In this document: in pieces, positions 8,118 through 16,936 of the stretch | Position numbering within the stretch: position 1 is the first letter of the stretch | Layout: each line of letters opens with the position of its first letter | Assembly (NCBI RefSeq): GCF_010731895.1 | Contig: NZ_AP022596.1 | Span: 2,666,001 to 2,730,000, forward strand | DNA: 64,000 nucleotides | Source: Mycolicibacterium helvum | GTDB lineage: Bacteria; Actinomycetota; Actinomycetes; Mycobacteriales; Mycobacteriaceae | Reading direction: 5' to 3' | Translations under genes and position numbers: made by a program | The notes under the pieces: generated by a model | Told to the model about the DNA's origin: nothing | Database searches by the model: none | Seen by the model: the letters and a program-made list of their open reading frames with translations, nothing else

Positions 8118-9028
8118 GACTGCTCCCGAGAATCCGGTGGACCAAACTGTTCGCGACGGCCGAGGCGCCGCAACCTGATCCACTCCCGAAGCCCGGCCGG
8201 ATCGCGCCGAGTGATCAGGAAGTACCAGCCGAACCGCACCCACTCCTGCAACAGCAGCTTGCGCAGGCCGGGCTGCGACAACAGGTACCCGCGATTGCGG
8301 TAGGTGAAATACCGTTTGGTCGGATCGTCGGGGTACTGGGTGTGCATGCGACCGCCCAGGATCGGCTTGAATTCGTCGGTGCCGTACGGGTGTAGGTACA
8401 CCGCATCCAGACAGGTGCCGAACGGCAAGCCGCTGCGTACCAGCCTGCGATGCAGTTCCACCTCGTCACCGCGCACGAACAACCGCAGATCCGGAACACC
8501 AACCGCGACAAAGGTTTCAGCGCGGAACAATGCACCGTTGAACAGTGACGCGATTCCTGGAAGCAGATCACCAGAGCCGTCGACGCGCAGTTCCGAGACT
8601 CGTCGCCGCCACACCAGGCCGCGGCGCAGCGGGAAGGCCAGCCGGTCAGGGTCGTTGATATCGCACACCATCGGCGACACCTCGGCCAGCCGGTGGTGGT
8701 CGGCGCAGGCCAGCAGTGTGGCCAGGACTTCGGCGTCCTTGGGGCGCCCGTCGTCGTCGGCCAGCCACACCCAATCCGCGCCCAGCGTCAGTGCATGCAG
8801 TATGCCCAACGCGAATCCGCCTGCGCCGCCGAGATTTCGGCGTGAGCCGAGGTAAGTCGACGGCACCGGTTGCCCGGCGACCAGGTCGCGCACCCGGTCG
8901 TCGGAATCGTTGTCGACGACGATCAGATGGTCGACCATGCGGCTCTGTGTGCTCAGCACGTCCAGCGACTTGGCCAGTTCATCAGGACGGCGATGCGTGA
9001 CGACGACGGCGCACACCTTGCCGGTCAC
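8114..9028 (-). CDS. glfT1: Galactofuranosyltransferase GlfT1
   Basis: A 304-residue GT2-family enzyme. The nucleotide-binding start VVVTHRRPDEL and the acidic DDD metal motif at about residues 91-93 (WLADDDGRP) are visible, followed by RGDEVELHRRL in the catalytic C-terminal half. GlfT1 adds the first two galactofuranose residues to decaprenyl-PP-GlcNAc-Rha on the cytoplasmic face, making the primer for GlfT2. It is coupled to both neighbours: its ATG overlaps the wzt stop (ATGA, 9025-9028) and its stop overlaps the wzm start. This matches Rv3781-Rv3782-Rv3783. Confidence 0.95.
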   Translation of the reverse strand: MTGKVCAVVVTHRRPDELAKSLDVLSTQSRMVDHLIVVDNDSDDRVRDLVAGQPVPSTYLGSRRNLGGAGGFALGILHALTLGADWVWLADDDGRPKDAEVLATLLACADHHRLAEVSPMVCDINDPDRLAFPLRRGLVWRRRVSELRVDGSGDLLPGIASLFNGALFRAETFVAVGVPDLRLFVRGDEVELHRRLVRSGLPFGTCLDAVYLHPYGTDEFKPILGGRMHTQYPDDPTKRYFTYRNRGYLLSQPGLRKLLLQEWVRFGWYFLITRRDPAGLREWIRLRRLGRREQFGPPDSREQS

Positions 9029-9849
9029 GGGGTGGCGACCCCGTCCGACCAGTCTGACTTGTGCTCCTCGAGCACCTCTCGCACATGCCGTGCGGCGTCC
9101 TCACCCTCGTAAGCCCGCACCACATCTTCGATGCCGCCGGTCATCTTGATTGTCCCGTGGTCGATCCACATCGCGTTCTTGCACAACCGGGCCAGGAACT
9201 CGTTGGAATGGCTGGCGAACACCAGGATTCCGGATCGCTCGACCAGATTCTGCAGACGCGATTGCGCCTTCTTGAGGAAGTCGGCGTCGACTGCGCCGAT
9301 GCCCTCGTCGAGCAGCAGGATCTCCGGGTCGATGCTGGTGACCACGCCCATGGCCAGCCGCACCCGCATACCGGTGGAATACGTCCGCAGCGGCATCGAC
9401 AGGTACTCGCCGAGTTCGGTGAATTCGGCGATCTCGTCGACCTTGGCTGCCATCTGCTTTCGCGTCTGGCCGAGGAAAAGGCCGCGGATGATGATGTTCT
9501 CGTAGCCGGAGATCTCCGGATCCATGCCGACGCCGAGGTCGAACACCGGCGCCACCCGCCCGCGAACGGTCGCCGAACCGCGGGTGGGCTCGTAGATCCC
9601 GGACAACAGCCGCAGCAGCGTCGACTTGCCCGCGCCGTTGTGGCCGACCAGGCCGATCCGATCGCCCATCTTCAACGACAACGTGATGTCCCGCAGCGCC
9701 TCGATGACGACGACGTTCTCGGTGTTGCGCCCGATCGCGCCGCCGGCCGCACCCAGGAAGGTCTTCTTCAGCGAGCGCGTCTTGGCATCAAAGATCGGAA
9801 ACTCAACCCAGGCGTCGCGGGTTTCGATGAAGGGATCGTCGGCAGCCAC
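9025..9849 (-). CDS. wzt: Galactan/O-antigen ABC exporter ATPase Wzt (Rv3781-like)
   Basis: A 274-residue ATP-binding cassette protein: Walker A GHNGAGKST (residues 69-77), a signature in LRTYSTGMRVRLAMG, and Walker B ILLLDEG. It lacks the C-terminal carbohydrate-recognition extension that some Wzt proteins use for end-capped O-antigens, as expected for the mycobacterial galactan exporter. It pairs with the Wzm permease two genes downstream. The gene starts 15 bp after the bpa stop, suggesting one transcript. Confidence 0.93.
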   Translation of the reverse strand: MAADDPFIETRDAWVEFPIFDAKTRSLKKTFLGAAGGAIGRNTENVVVIEALRDITLSLKMGDRIGLVGHNGAGKSTLLRLLSGIYEPTRGSATVRGRVAPVFDLGVGMDPEISGYENIIIRGLFLGQTRKQMAAKVDEIAEFTELGEYLSMPLRTYSTGMRVRLAMGVVTSIDPEILLLDEGIGAVDADFLKKAQSRLQNLVERSGILVFASHSNEFLARLCKNAMWIDHGTIKMTGGIEDVVRAYEGEDAARHVREVLEEHKSDWSDGVATP

Positions 9850-9864
9850 CGTGAGTCTCGTGTG

Positions 9865-10362
9865 TTACAGGTACTGCCCGGTGCCATGACCGGGGACTCC
9901 AGGCGGGCCGGGCGGGGTCATGCCGGGCGGCAGTGCGCCCTGGCGCATGTGCTCGAGCTGCGCGCGCGCAGCCATCTGCTGGGCGAACAACGCGGTCTGG
10001 ATTCCGTGGAACAGACCCTCGAGCCAGCCGACCAGCTGCGCCTGCGCGATGCGCAGCTCGGCGTCCGACGGGATGGTGTCGTCGGTGAACGGCAGCGCCA
10101 GGCGCTCCAGTTCGTCGCGCAGCTCGGGAGCCAGCCCGTCTTCGAGCTCGCGGATGGACGTCGCGTGAATCTCGCGCAGCCGGGCGCGGCTCGCGTCATC
10201 CAGCGGTGCGGCCCGCACCTCTTCGAGCAGCTGCTTGATCATCGTGCCGATCCGCATCACCTTGGCTGGCTGTTCGACCAGGTCGGTCACGGAGCGCCCG
10301 TCGTCGTCCCCGGCGTCGGGCCCGATGATCTCGATGTTGTCGTCGTCTGTGTTCGTCGTCAT
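9865..10362 (-). CDS. bpa: Bacterial proteasome activator Bpa/PafE (Rv3780-like)
   Basis: A 165-residue helical protein. The core LTD-type segment VEQPAKVMRIGTMIKQLLEE and AELRIAQAQLVGWLEGLFHG closely match M. tuberculosis Rv3780. The C-terminus is GHGTGQYL: the terminal Gly-Gln-Tyr-Leu is the motif that docks into the 20S proteasome and opens its gate. Bpa forms a dodecameric ring that delivers unfolded proteins to the proteasome without ATP. It sits between the Rv3779-like gene and wzt, as in M. tuberculosis, although the products share no obvious pathway. Confidence 0.95.
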   Translation of the reverse strand: MTTNTDDDNIEIIGPDAGDDDGRSVTDLVEQPAKVMRIGTMIKQLLEEVRAAPLDDASRARLREIHATSIRELEDGLAPELRDELERLALPFTDDTIPSDAELRIAQAQLVGWLEGLFHGIQTALFAQQMAARAQLEHMRQGALPPGMTPPGPPGVPGHGTGQYL

Positions 10363-10390
10363 GCGGTGAGCGTTCCCTCGTGTCCCACTG

Positions 10391-12370
10391 TTATTGGGTG
10401 TCCGGCGGCGGAGATCCGCGCCATTCGTAGATGCGGGCCTCGCCGTTGTCGTAGATCTTCGCCCACGACTTGGACTTGTCTAGTGACACTAGTCCGTCGG
10501 GCATGACGAACCCGCGGACCACCGGCGTACTGGTCAACACATAGCGGATGTTCAGCGCCTTCACCGCCTCGGCGATTCGCGGATCGTGGTCGGCGTCGTC
10601 GGCGTAGGCCCAGAAGATGAAGCGGTGGTAACCCGGTCCCTGCTGCACGGGGTAGTCGTAGTGCGTCCACAGCGGGTGCAGGCCGGCCACCGCGTACATC
10701 CACGCGGTGCCGTCGACGTTGGCATCGCCGATCAGGGTGTCGCGGGCCCCCGGCAGGGTCGCCAGGTACGCCATCGCCTCCAGATCTTTGTCGTCGATGA
10801 TCACCCGGTCGTACTTCTCGCCGATCAGGTAGCGGTGTCGGGGGAAGTAGTGCCAGGCCAACCCGACGGTGGCGGCCACCAGCAGCACCGCAGTCGCGCC
10901 GATCCAGAATCCGCGGCCGGGATCCCGGGCGGCGGCCCACCGCTGCGTCAACCGGCGCGCGCCAGCCACGATCAGCAGCGCCGCGGCGTACAACGCGATC
11001 CCGGCCATCGGCGCCAGCAACAGCGTCACCACCGCCGATAGCCGACGCGGGTCGCTGTAGAACAGGTCGCTGTACTTGCCGATGATGGCCCCCACGGGGC
11101 CGCCGAACGGCGCCCCGGAATGCACGATCGACACCATCATCAGCAGCCAGACCGCGGCCGGCCACCAGATGCGCTTGGTCAGTAGCAGTACGAAGCCCAC
11201 CGCCGCCAGTCCGATCAGGACGTTCTGGATCGGGAAGTCATTGAGGTGCCGGGTGTGCTGGACGATCGCGTTGAACAGCGTCCGTTTGCGGCCCTGATAG
11301 GTGAGGAAGGCGTGCCCGGCGATGACCTCGGCCTGCTGCAGAACTCCGAGGAACTGCGGCAGCAGCACGGCCAGGGAAGGGGCCGCGATCGCGACCAGCG
11401 TGATGAAGTCGCGCGCCCGGCCCAATACCGGTCGCCTGAGCGCGTCCAGCAGCCACCACGCCACCACCAACGTGACCACGACCACGCCGCCGGTGATGTG
11501 CACCGAGAACACCCCCACCAATGCCAGCACGGCCAGTGGGACGCGATCTCGATGCCGCAGCGACGACGTGATCAGCACGAACGTTGGCACTGCGAGGCCG
11601 TAGGCCACCATGTTGGGCATCGAGGCCGTGTCGAACTCGACGTAGGGCACCGCGGTGAACGACGCCGACAGCGCAGCGGCAGTCGCGGCGGCCCCCGCCG
11701 TACGCCACTGCGTCGTGGTCCTGCGCAGCAGCTGCCAGGTCAGCAGCGCCGCGCTGAGTGGGAACAGCCACACCGCCCCCGCCAGCGAGCTCAACGTGTA
11801 GGCAGTGGTCGGTGCGGCGCCGATGAGCTGGGCTAGTACGGCGCCCAGCGCATGAAACACCGAGGGGTAATAGAGGGCCGCGTGCGTTTCGACGTTGCGC
11901 AGCTCACCCATGTGGGTCGACGAGGCCTGGCCGGTGTCGAGGATCCAGCGGATGGTGTTGGCATGCCAGACGGAGTCCCAGTTGCTGGGGATCGACTGCC
12001 AGTGCGGCATGCCCTTGGCGGCCGCTATTGCGATGAAGAGTGCGCCGAGGACGACCCCCGCCGCGACCGTCAGCGCTGGCCACACCGACACCGCGCCGCC
12101 GCTCGAATCGGCGTCGCGATATCGGGCGAGCAGAATCCGCAAACCGAATACCGCCGCCGTTACGATGGCCAGGGCAAGAAGCGCCGTCCAGGTGTTCCAG
12201 CGGATGCCGATCGCGCCGAACGGGATGATGGCCAGGCCTACAACGCCGTACGTCAGTGCCGGGCCTACCCCGAGTGCGACCGGCCAACTCAACCGCCCGG
12301 CCAGCGCGACCACCGCACCCGGCAGGATCAGCAACAAGACCGCGATCACCAGTCCGAACGCGAAGCTCAC
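10391..12370 (-). CDS. Large GT-C-fold membrane protein (Rv3779-like)
   Basis: A 659-residue protein with a dozen or so predicted membrane helices through about residue 510, then a soluble C-terminal part. The first extramembrane loop reads HWQSIPSNWDSVWHANTIRW; the aspartate in NWDSVWH is the sort of acidic loop residue used by GT-C glycosyltransferases. M. tuberculosis Rv3779 has been reported as a polyprenyl-phosphomannose synthase, a claim I recall but cannot test here. The start is GTG 12368-12370. It is the first gene of the minus-strand run ending in wzm and is divergent from the Rv3778c-like gene. Confidence 0.85.
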   Translation of the reverse strand: MSFAFGLVIAVLLLILPGAVVALAGRLSWPVALGVGPALTYGVVGLAIIPFGAIGIRWNTWTALLALAIVTAAVFGLRILLARYRDADSSGGAVSVWPALTVAAGVVLGALFIAIAAAKGMPHWQSIPSNWDSVWHANTIRWILDTGQASSTHMGELRNVETHAALYYPSVFHALGAVLAQLIGAAPTTAYTLSSLAGAVWLFPLSAALLTWQLLRRTTTQWRTAGAAATAAALSASFTAVPYVEFDTASMPNMVAYGLAVPTFVLITSSLRHRDRVPLAVLALVGVFSVHITGGVVVVTLVVAWWLLDALRRPVLGRARDFITLVAIAAPSLAVLLPQFLGVLQQAEVIAGHAFLTYQGRKRTLFNAIVQHTRHLNDFPIQNVLIGLAAVGFVLLLTKRIWWPAAVWLLMMVSIVHSGAPFGGPVGAIIGKYSDLFYSDPRRLSAVVTLLLAPMAGIALYAAALLIVAGARRLTQRWAAARDPGRGFWIGATAVLLVAATVGLAWHYFPRHRYLIGEKYDRVIIDDKDLEAMAYLATLPGARDTLIGDANVDGTAWMYAVAGLHPLWTHYDYPVQQGPGYHRFIFWAYADDADHDPRIAEAVKALNIRYVLTSTPVVRGFVMPDGLVSLDKSKSWAKIYDNGEARIYEWRGSPPPDTQ

Positions 12371-12432
12371 TGGACTAGTATGGCTGGCCAGGTGATCCTG
12401 TCCTCGGGGACCGCAGGCGCCCTTGCTGTCTC

Positions 12433-12444
12433 GATAGCGCTATC
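12433..12444. promoter_or_regulatory. Perfect 12-bp palindrome in a divergent promoter region
   Basis: GATAGCGCTATC is its own reverse complement and lies 24 bp before the ATG of the Rv3778c-like gene and 62 bp before the Rv3779-like GTG. Either half could contribute a TAnnnT-like -10 box, or the site could be an operator shared by both genes. Confidence 0.4.
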
Positions 12445-12468
12445 ACCAACGCTTTAAGGTGGTTCTCC

Positions 12469-13665
12469 ATGGCATATGACGTCGCCCGGGTGCGTGGTCT
12501 GCACCCAGCGCTGGGCGACGGATGGATGCGCTTTGACGCTCAGGCCGGGATGTTGATCCCGGAGTCGGTGGCCACGACGGTCTCCACGGCGTTCCGCGGT
12601 TCGGTGCCCAATACCGCCAGCCCCCACCCGGCGGCCCGGCGCAGCGTGGCTGTGCTGGAGGCCGCCCGCCAGGCGGTGGCCGACCTGGTCAACGGTGATC
12701 CGGGCGGCGTGGTGCTCGGCGCCGACCGCTCGATCCTGTTGACGTCACTGGCCGACGCGTCGTCCTCGCGGGCCGGGATTGGCTACGAGGTCGTCGTCAG
12801 CCGGCTCGACGATGAAGCAAACATCGCGCCGTGGCTGCGCGCGGCCAACCGGTACGGGGCCAAGGTCAAGTGGGCCGAGGTCGACATCGAAACCGGTGAG
12901 CTGCCGTCGTGGCAGTGGGAGAGCCTGATCACGCCGCCCACCAAGCTGGTGGCCATGTCGTCGGCATCGTCGACCCTCGGCACGATCACCGACGTCGGGG
13001 CGGTCACCAAACTCGTGCACGACGTCAGCGGTCTGGTTGTGGTGGACCACTCGGCGGCGGCGCCGTATCAGCTGATCGACATCAACGAGATCGAGGCCGA
13101 CGTGGTTGCGCTCAATGCGCCGGCTTGGGGTGGCCCGCCGATCGGCGCGCTGGTTTTCCGCAACCCGTCTCTCATCGACACCTTCGGTTCGGTATCGATG
13201 AACCCCTACGCCAGCGGGCCGGCCCGGCTGGAATTGGGTGGACACCAATACGGACTGCTGGCCGGTGTGGTCGCCAGCATCGAGTATCTGGCCGGCCTGG
13301 ACGAATCAGCGCGCGGCACCCGTCGTGAAAGGCTCGCGCTCTCAATGCAGTCCGCGGGTTCCTACCTCGGCGGCCTGTTCGACTATCTGATGGTGTCGCT
13401 GCGGTCGCTGCCCTTGGTCATGGTGATCGGCCGGCCCGAGGTGCACATACCGGTGGTCAGCTTCGCGGTCACCGGGGTGCCCGCCGAGCGGGTGGTCCAG
13501 CGGTTGGCCGACAACGGAATTCTGGCTGTTTCCAACGCCAATTCGCGGGTCCTGGACCTGATCGGGGTCAACGACATCGGCGGTGCGGTCACCGTCGGGC
13601 TGGCGCATTACTCGACGATGGCTGAGGTGGATCAGCTGGTGCGGGCGCTGGCGTCGCTGGGCTGA
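12469..13665 (+). CDS. Aminotransferase class V-fold protein lacking the PLP lysine (Rv3778c-like)
   Basis: A 398-residue protein with the overall pattern of SufS/Csd cysteine desulfurases, including [11 protein letters not shown] (D193, in the place of the PLP-contacting aspartate). Where the family has a histidine-lysine pair before GPxGxG, this protein reads [13 protein letters not shown]. The last lysine in the whole protein is K181, so no Schiff-base lysine exists in the C-terminal half. There is no cysteine anywhere. It therefore cannot be a normal PLP desulfurase; M. tuberculosis Rv3778c looks similar as I remember it. It may bind a nucleotide or PLP non-covalently, or be structural. 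Confidence 0.85.
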   Translation: MAYDVARVRGLHPALGDGWMRFDAQAGMLIPESVATTVSTAFRGSVPNTASPHPAARRSVAVLEAARQAVADLVNGDPGGVVLGADRSILLTSLADASSSRAGIGYEVVVSRLDDEANIAPWLRAANRYGAKVKWAEVDIETGELPSWQWESLITPPTKLVAMSSASSTLGTITDVGAVTKLVHDVSGLVVVDHSAAAPYQLIDINEIEADVVALNAPAWGGPPIGALVFRNPSLIDTFGSVSMNPYASGPARLELGGHQYGLLAGVVASIEYLAGLDESARGTRRERLALSMQSAGSYLGGLFDYLMVSLRSLPLVMVIGRPEVHIPVVSFAVTGVPAERVVQRLADNGILAVSNANSRVLDLIGVNDIGGAVTVGLAHYSTMAEVDQLVRALASLG

Positions 13666-13668
13666 CGC

Positions 13669-14652
13669 TCAGCTTTCGATAGTCAGCAGAATCTTGCCGA
13701 ACGTCTCCCCGGAGGCCAGCACTCGGTGCGCTTCGGCAGCATCGGTGATGGGGAAGCGCGCACCGATGATCGGGCGGACCCGACCGTCGCCGATCATCGG
13801 CCACACCGAGTCCACCACCGCATCGACGATGGCGCCCTTGCCATGGGTACCGTCGACGGGCCGGCCCCGCAACGACGTAGCGATCACGCTGAGTCGCTTG
13901 GAGACCATCTTGGCAATGTTCAGTTCGCCTTTGATCCCGCCCTGCATGCCGATGATCACGAGTCGACCGTCGGGCGCGAGCGCGTCGAGGTTCCGGTCGA
14001 GATAGGCTGCGCCCATGATGTCGAAGATGACGTCGGCGCCGCGACCATCTGTGGCATTATTAACGCGCGCGACGAAATCCTCGTCGCGGTAAGAGATTTG
14101 CGTGTTGGCGCCCAATTCGGCGCATAGCGCGAGCTTGGATTGCGAGCCTGCGGTCACCGCGACCCGGCTGCCCAGAGCCGTCGCCACCTGAATAGCGTGC
14201 GTGCCGATGCCGCTGGCGCCACCGTGGACGAGGAGCATCTCGCCGGGCGCCAGATGCGCGGTCATGACGAGGTTCGACCACACCGTGCAGGCGACCTCCG
14301 GCAGTGCGGCCGCCTCGGCCACGCTGACGCCGGCGGGAATGGGCATCACCTGGCGGGCCGGCACCGCGACGTACTGGGCGTAGCCGCCTCCGGCCAAAAG
14401 TGCGCAGACCTGTTGTCCAACAGTCCATTCCGATACTTCGTCGCCCACTGCCTCGATGACGCCGGCGACTTCCAAACCCAAGATCTCGCTTTCGCCTGGC
14501 GGGGGTGGGTAGTGCCCGGCTGCCTGCAACAGATCAGCACGGTTGACCCCTGCGGTGCCGACCTTGATCAACACCTCGCCGGGTCTGGGGGCAACATCGG
14601 GTACCTCGCGCCAGATCAGGCGGTCGGCGGATTCAGCGACGATGGCCAGCAT
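13669..14652 (-). CDS. NAD(P)H quinone oxidoreductase, zinc-independent MDR family (Rv3777-like)
   Basis: A 327-residue medium-chain reductase. The N-terminal GroES-like part includes GTAGVNRADLLQAAGHYPPP, and the Rossmann part has LVHGGASGIGTHAIQ. No zinc-binding cysteine set is seen, as in the PIG3/QorA-like group. It probably reduces quinones with NADPH. It ends 3 bp from the stop of the convergent Rv3778c-like gene, and is divergent from the MarR regulator 63 bp upstream, which may control it. Confidence 0.85.
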   Translation of the reverse strand: MLAIVAESADRLIWREVPDVAPRPGEVLIKVGTAGVNRADLLQAAGHYPPPPGESEILGLEVAGVIEAVGDEVSEWTVGQQVCALLAGGGYAQYVAVPARQVMPIPAGVSVAEAAALPEVACTVWSNLVMTAHLAPGEMLLVHGGASGIGTHAIQVATALGSRVAVTAGSQSKLALCAELGANTQISYRDEDFVARVNNATDGRGADVIFDIMGAAYLDRNLDALAPDGRLVIIGMQGGIKGELNIAKMVSKRLSVIATSLRGRPVDGTHGKGAIVDAVVDSVWPMIGDGRVRPIIGARFPITDAAEAHRVLASGETFGKILLTIES

Positions 14653-14715
14653 CGGAACAGGTTACTCCCGAGCCATTTCGGCATCGTACCGCGCTGTGTC
14701 GCTTACGATTGCGCT

Positions 14716-15228
14716 ATGGGAGGGACCATTGGGGGGCGGACCGCGAGTGAGATGCCGGGGTTGGATATAGCCGAGCAGCGAGCTTGGCAGAACTTCCTCG
14801 ACGCAGCACTGCGGCTCTACGGAACGCTGAATCGCGGACTCGTCGACAAGCACAAGTTGAGCTTGGTCGACGTTCGCTTGTTAGAGATACTGGACAACTC
14901 CGAAACGGGCTCGGCACGGATGGGGGATCTGGCCGAGCAGCTCATGTCATTACCGAGCCGGGTGACCCGTCAGATCCGCCGGCTGGAGACGGCCGGGCTG
15001 GTCCATCGGGAGGCGAGTCCCGACGACGGGCGCGGAGTCTTGGCTGGGATCACTGACCGTGGGCGCGAGGTCGTCGAGGACGCGATGCTGACGTACGCGA
15101 CGGGGGTTCGGGAGAATTTCCTGGGCCCGCTGTCACGTCCGCAGATGGCGGCGATGGGGGAGAGCTGCCGCCGGATCAGTGCCTCATTGAAGGACAGCGG
15201 CGACTCGGCCAAGGTCGGCCGCGTCTGA
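14716..15228 (+). CDS. MarR-family transcriptional regulator
   Basis: A 170-residue protein with a winged-helix core: helices around GSARMGDLAEQLMSLPSRVT, recognition helix SRVTRQIRRLETAGLV, and a wing of the expected REASPDDGRGV type. The ATG at 14716 is used; ATG 14752 (MPGLDI) would also keep the domain. The upstream continuation of the frame lies inside the opposite quinone oxidoreductase and is a shadow. It is divergent from that oxidoreductase, a common arrangement for MarR proteins sensing redox-active or phenolic compounds. The ligand is unknown. Confidence 0.85.
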   Translation: MGGTIGGRTASEMPGLDIAEQRAWQNFLDAALRLYGTLNRGLVDKHKLSLVDVRLLEILDNSETGSARMGDLAEQLMSLPSRVTRQIRRLETAGLVHREASPDDGRGVLAGITDRGREVVEDAMLTYATGVRENFLGPLSRPQMAAMGESCRRISASLKDSGDSAKVGRV

Positions 15229-15246
15229 ACCGCTACGCTTGTCGGC

Positions 15247-15333
15247 GGTGGCGTGGCAGAGCGGCCTAATGCACTCGCCTTGAAAGCGAGAGACGGCTAA
15301 CACCGTCCGGGGGTTCAAATCCCTCCGCCACCG
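15247..15333 (+). tRNA. tRNA-Ser (anticodon UGA)
   Basis: An 87-nt class II tRNA. The acceptor stem GGTGGCG pairs with CGCCACC plus discriminator G. The anticodon arm is CTCGC-CTTGAAA-GCGAG with TGA as anticodon, followed by a long variable arm (GACGGCTAACACCGTC) and the T-arm GGGGGTTCAAATCCC. The CCA end is not encoded. The three tRNA-Ser genes in this window have different anticodons. Confidence 0.96.
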
Positions 15334-15778
15334 CTTTTCGCGCGCTGCCGGGTATCCAGCGAACGTCCATTCGCCGCCCCGCTGCTTCCAGCGCGGCGAC
15401 CGCGCGCCGGTAAGTGCTGGGTGCCCCAGAAGATGAGATTGGTTTTGTGCCAAGGTAATTGGAGCGTGCGCGCGGCCTCCAAGGCCGCCACATGGTAGCG
15501 CTTGAAAAGTCCCCGGGGCGGCTTCGAAGCCCGCATCGGGCAGCGCCCGCAGTGGGGCCCGTCGGCAGTCGTACATGGATGCTGTCACCACGATCACTGA
15601 CTGCGAGCTACCTGTGGGGCTGGCTCCGGACTTCTGTGGATCAGCTTGGGATACGTGCTATTTGGTGCCGATCGGGCATACAAAGGAATGAAGGCGTTCG
15701 AATGGTTGCTTGGCGGCTCATGTGAGTGGCCAAGCTATCTGACGTTACGCAAAAATGTCCCGAAAGGTGCTGGTCAAC
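15334..15778. other. Region without a recognised gene downstream of tRNA-Ser(UGA)
   Basis: About 445 bp. Open frames on the minus strand here run into the tRNA and have no recognisable domain. A small inverted repeat, GCGGCC-TCCAA-GGCCGC, lies near 15474-15490. GC content looks lower and the sequence less codon-like from about 15600 to 15770, where the promoter of the next small gene should lie. It may contain decayed coding sequence, but nothing can be named. Confidence 0.5.
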
Positions 15779-16075
15779 ATGTCCTCCCCCAAGAAGCTTC
15801 GGAAAAGCTTGGCTTTGGATAAGAGGTTGCTGGGTACCGTTGTGGGTGGTGGCGCGATCGCCGTTCTCGGCCTGTTTGGTCTGACCCACCCCGCCCCGGT
15901 CTCGGTAACCGGAAACGTCACCGCCGACTCCGGCGACGAGACGAAGTTCCCGCCCTACTCCTCGCCGGCCGTCGCCGGTATGAACATGGGTGCGACCACG
16001 ACGACGCAGCCCACCGATGAACCAACCGCCTTGGCGACCACCAAGGCAGTTCCGGCCATCAAAGCCGGCAAATAG
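15779..16075 (+). CDS. Small membrane-anchored or exported protein of unknown function
   Basis: A 98-residue protein: a basic start (MSSPKKLRKSLALDKR), one hydrophobic stretch of about 20 residues (LLGTVVGGGAIAVLGLFGLT), then a low-complexity tail rich in Thr, Pro and Ala (TTTTQPTDEPTALATTKA) facing outside if the helix is a signal anchor. ATG 15779 has GAAAGG about 11 nt upstream; ATG 15755 would add eight residues but lacks a ribosome site. It ends 3 bp before the convergent enoyl-CoA hydratase. I do not recognise a family. Confidence 0.6.
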   Translation: MSSPKKLRKSLALDKRLLGTVVGGGAIAVLGLFGLTHPAPVSVTGNVTADSGDETKFPPYSSPAVAGMNMGATTTTQPTDEPTALATTKAVPAIKAGK

Positions 16076-16078
16076 CAG

Positions 16079-16903
16079 CTATTCGCCGGTGAATTCCGGC
16101 TTCCGCTTGCCAAACATTGCCGAGATACCCTCGGACAGGTCCTTGGACGGCAGGAACGCCGAGTTCCACGCCGCCACGTACCGCAGGCTGGCCGCCACAT
16201 CGGCGGTGCGCTGCTCGTCGAGGACGTCCTTGATGCCGTGGGTGACCAGCGGTGAGTTGGCGGCGATCTCTGCGGCCGTCTCGTGCGCGGCGGCCAGCGT
16301 GGCCTCGGCGTCCGGGTAGACGTCGTTGACCAGTCCGATCTTCTCGGCGCGCGCGGCGTCGATGTCCTTGCCGGTCAATGCCAATTCGCGCAGGTGTCCG
16401 TCGGACAGGATGTAAGGCAACCGGGCCAGGCTGCCGACGTCGGCGACGATCGATAGCTTGACCTCGCGCACCGAGAACTTCGCGTCGGCGCTGGCGTAGC
16501 GGATGTCGACCGCGCTGATCAGGTCGACGCCACCGCCGATGCACCAGCCATGGATCGCGGCGATGGTGGGGGTGCGGCAATCGGCCACCGCGGTGATCGA
16601 CTGCTGCATGCGCTTGAGCTTGGTGTGGAAGTCCTTGCGTGGGCGCGCCGACACCTCCGTGGTCATGGCGCCGCCGATGGTGTCGCCCATGGCGACCAGA
16701 TCCAGGCCGTAGCTGAAGTTGCGGCCCGACCCGGTCAGCACGATCGCCCGGACATCGGGATCGGCGTCGAGGTCGGCGAAGACCACCGGCATCTCGGCCC
16801 AGAATTGCGGGCCCATCGCATTGCCCTTCCCCGGGCCGATCAGCGTGACCTGGGCGACGTGGTCCTTGACCTCGACAGTGAGGGATTCATACGGCTCGCT
16901 CAT
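16079..16903 (-). CDS. echA21: Enoyl-CoA hydratase/isomerase family protein, EchA21-like
   Basis: A 274-residue crotonase. The oxyanion-hole segments are GSGRNFSYGLDLVAMG and AIHGWCIGGGVDLISAVDIR. The acidic residues after it (SVREVKLSIVADVGSLARLP) resemble the dienoyl-CoA isomerase subgroup more than plain hydratases, because the hydratase Glu pair is replaced by E and D at the isomerase-type positions. It is similar to M. tuberculosis Rv3774, which lies in the same genomic neighbourhood. The ATG at 16903 (MSEPYESL) is preferred; ATG 16909 would add two residues. Confidence 0.85.
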   Translation of the reverse strand: MSEPYESLTVEVKDHVAQVTLIGPGKGNAMGPQFWAEMPVVFADLDADPDVRAIVLTGSGRNFSYGLDLVAMGDTIGGAMTTEVSARPRKDFHTKLKRMQQSITAVADCRTPTIAAIHGWCIGGGVDLISAVDIRYASADAKFSVREVKLSIVADVGSLARLPYILSDGHLRELALTGKDIDAARAEKIGLVNDVYPDAEATLAAAHETAAEIAANSPLVTHGIKDVLDEQRTADVAASLRYVAAWNSAFLPSKDLSEGISAMFGKRKPEFTGE

Positions 16904-16936
16904 GACCATGAAGGCTACGGCGCGCCGCCGCCTGCG

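Noticed and set aside
12469..13665. Calling the Rv3778c-like protein a cysteine desulfurase
   Set aside because: It has no cysteine and no lysine in the C-terminal half, so the catalytic Cys and PLP Lys are both missing.
15266..15597. Minus-strand open frames over tRNA-Ser(UGA) and the following 250 bp
   Set aside because: They translate the tRNA (RRDLNPRT-type peptide), a common artefact, and have no domain or ribosome site.
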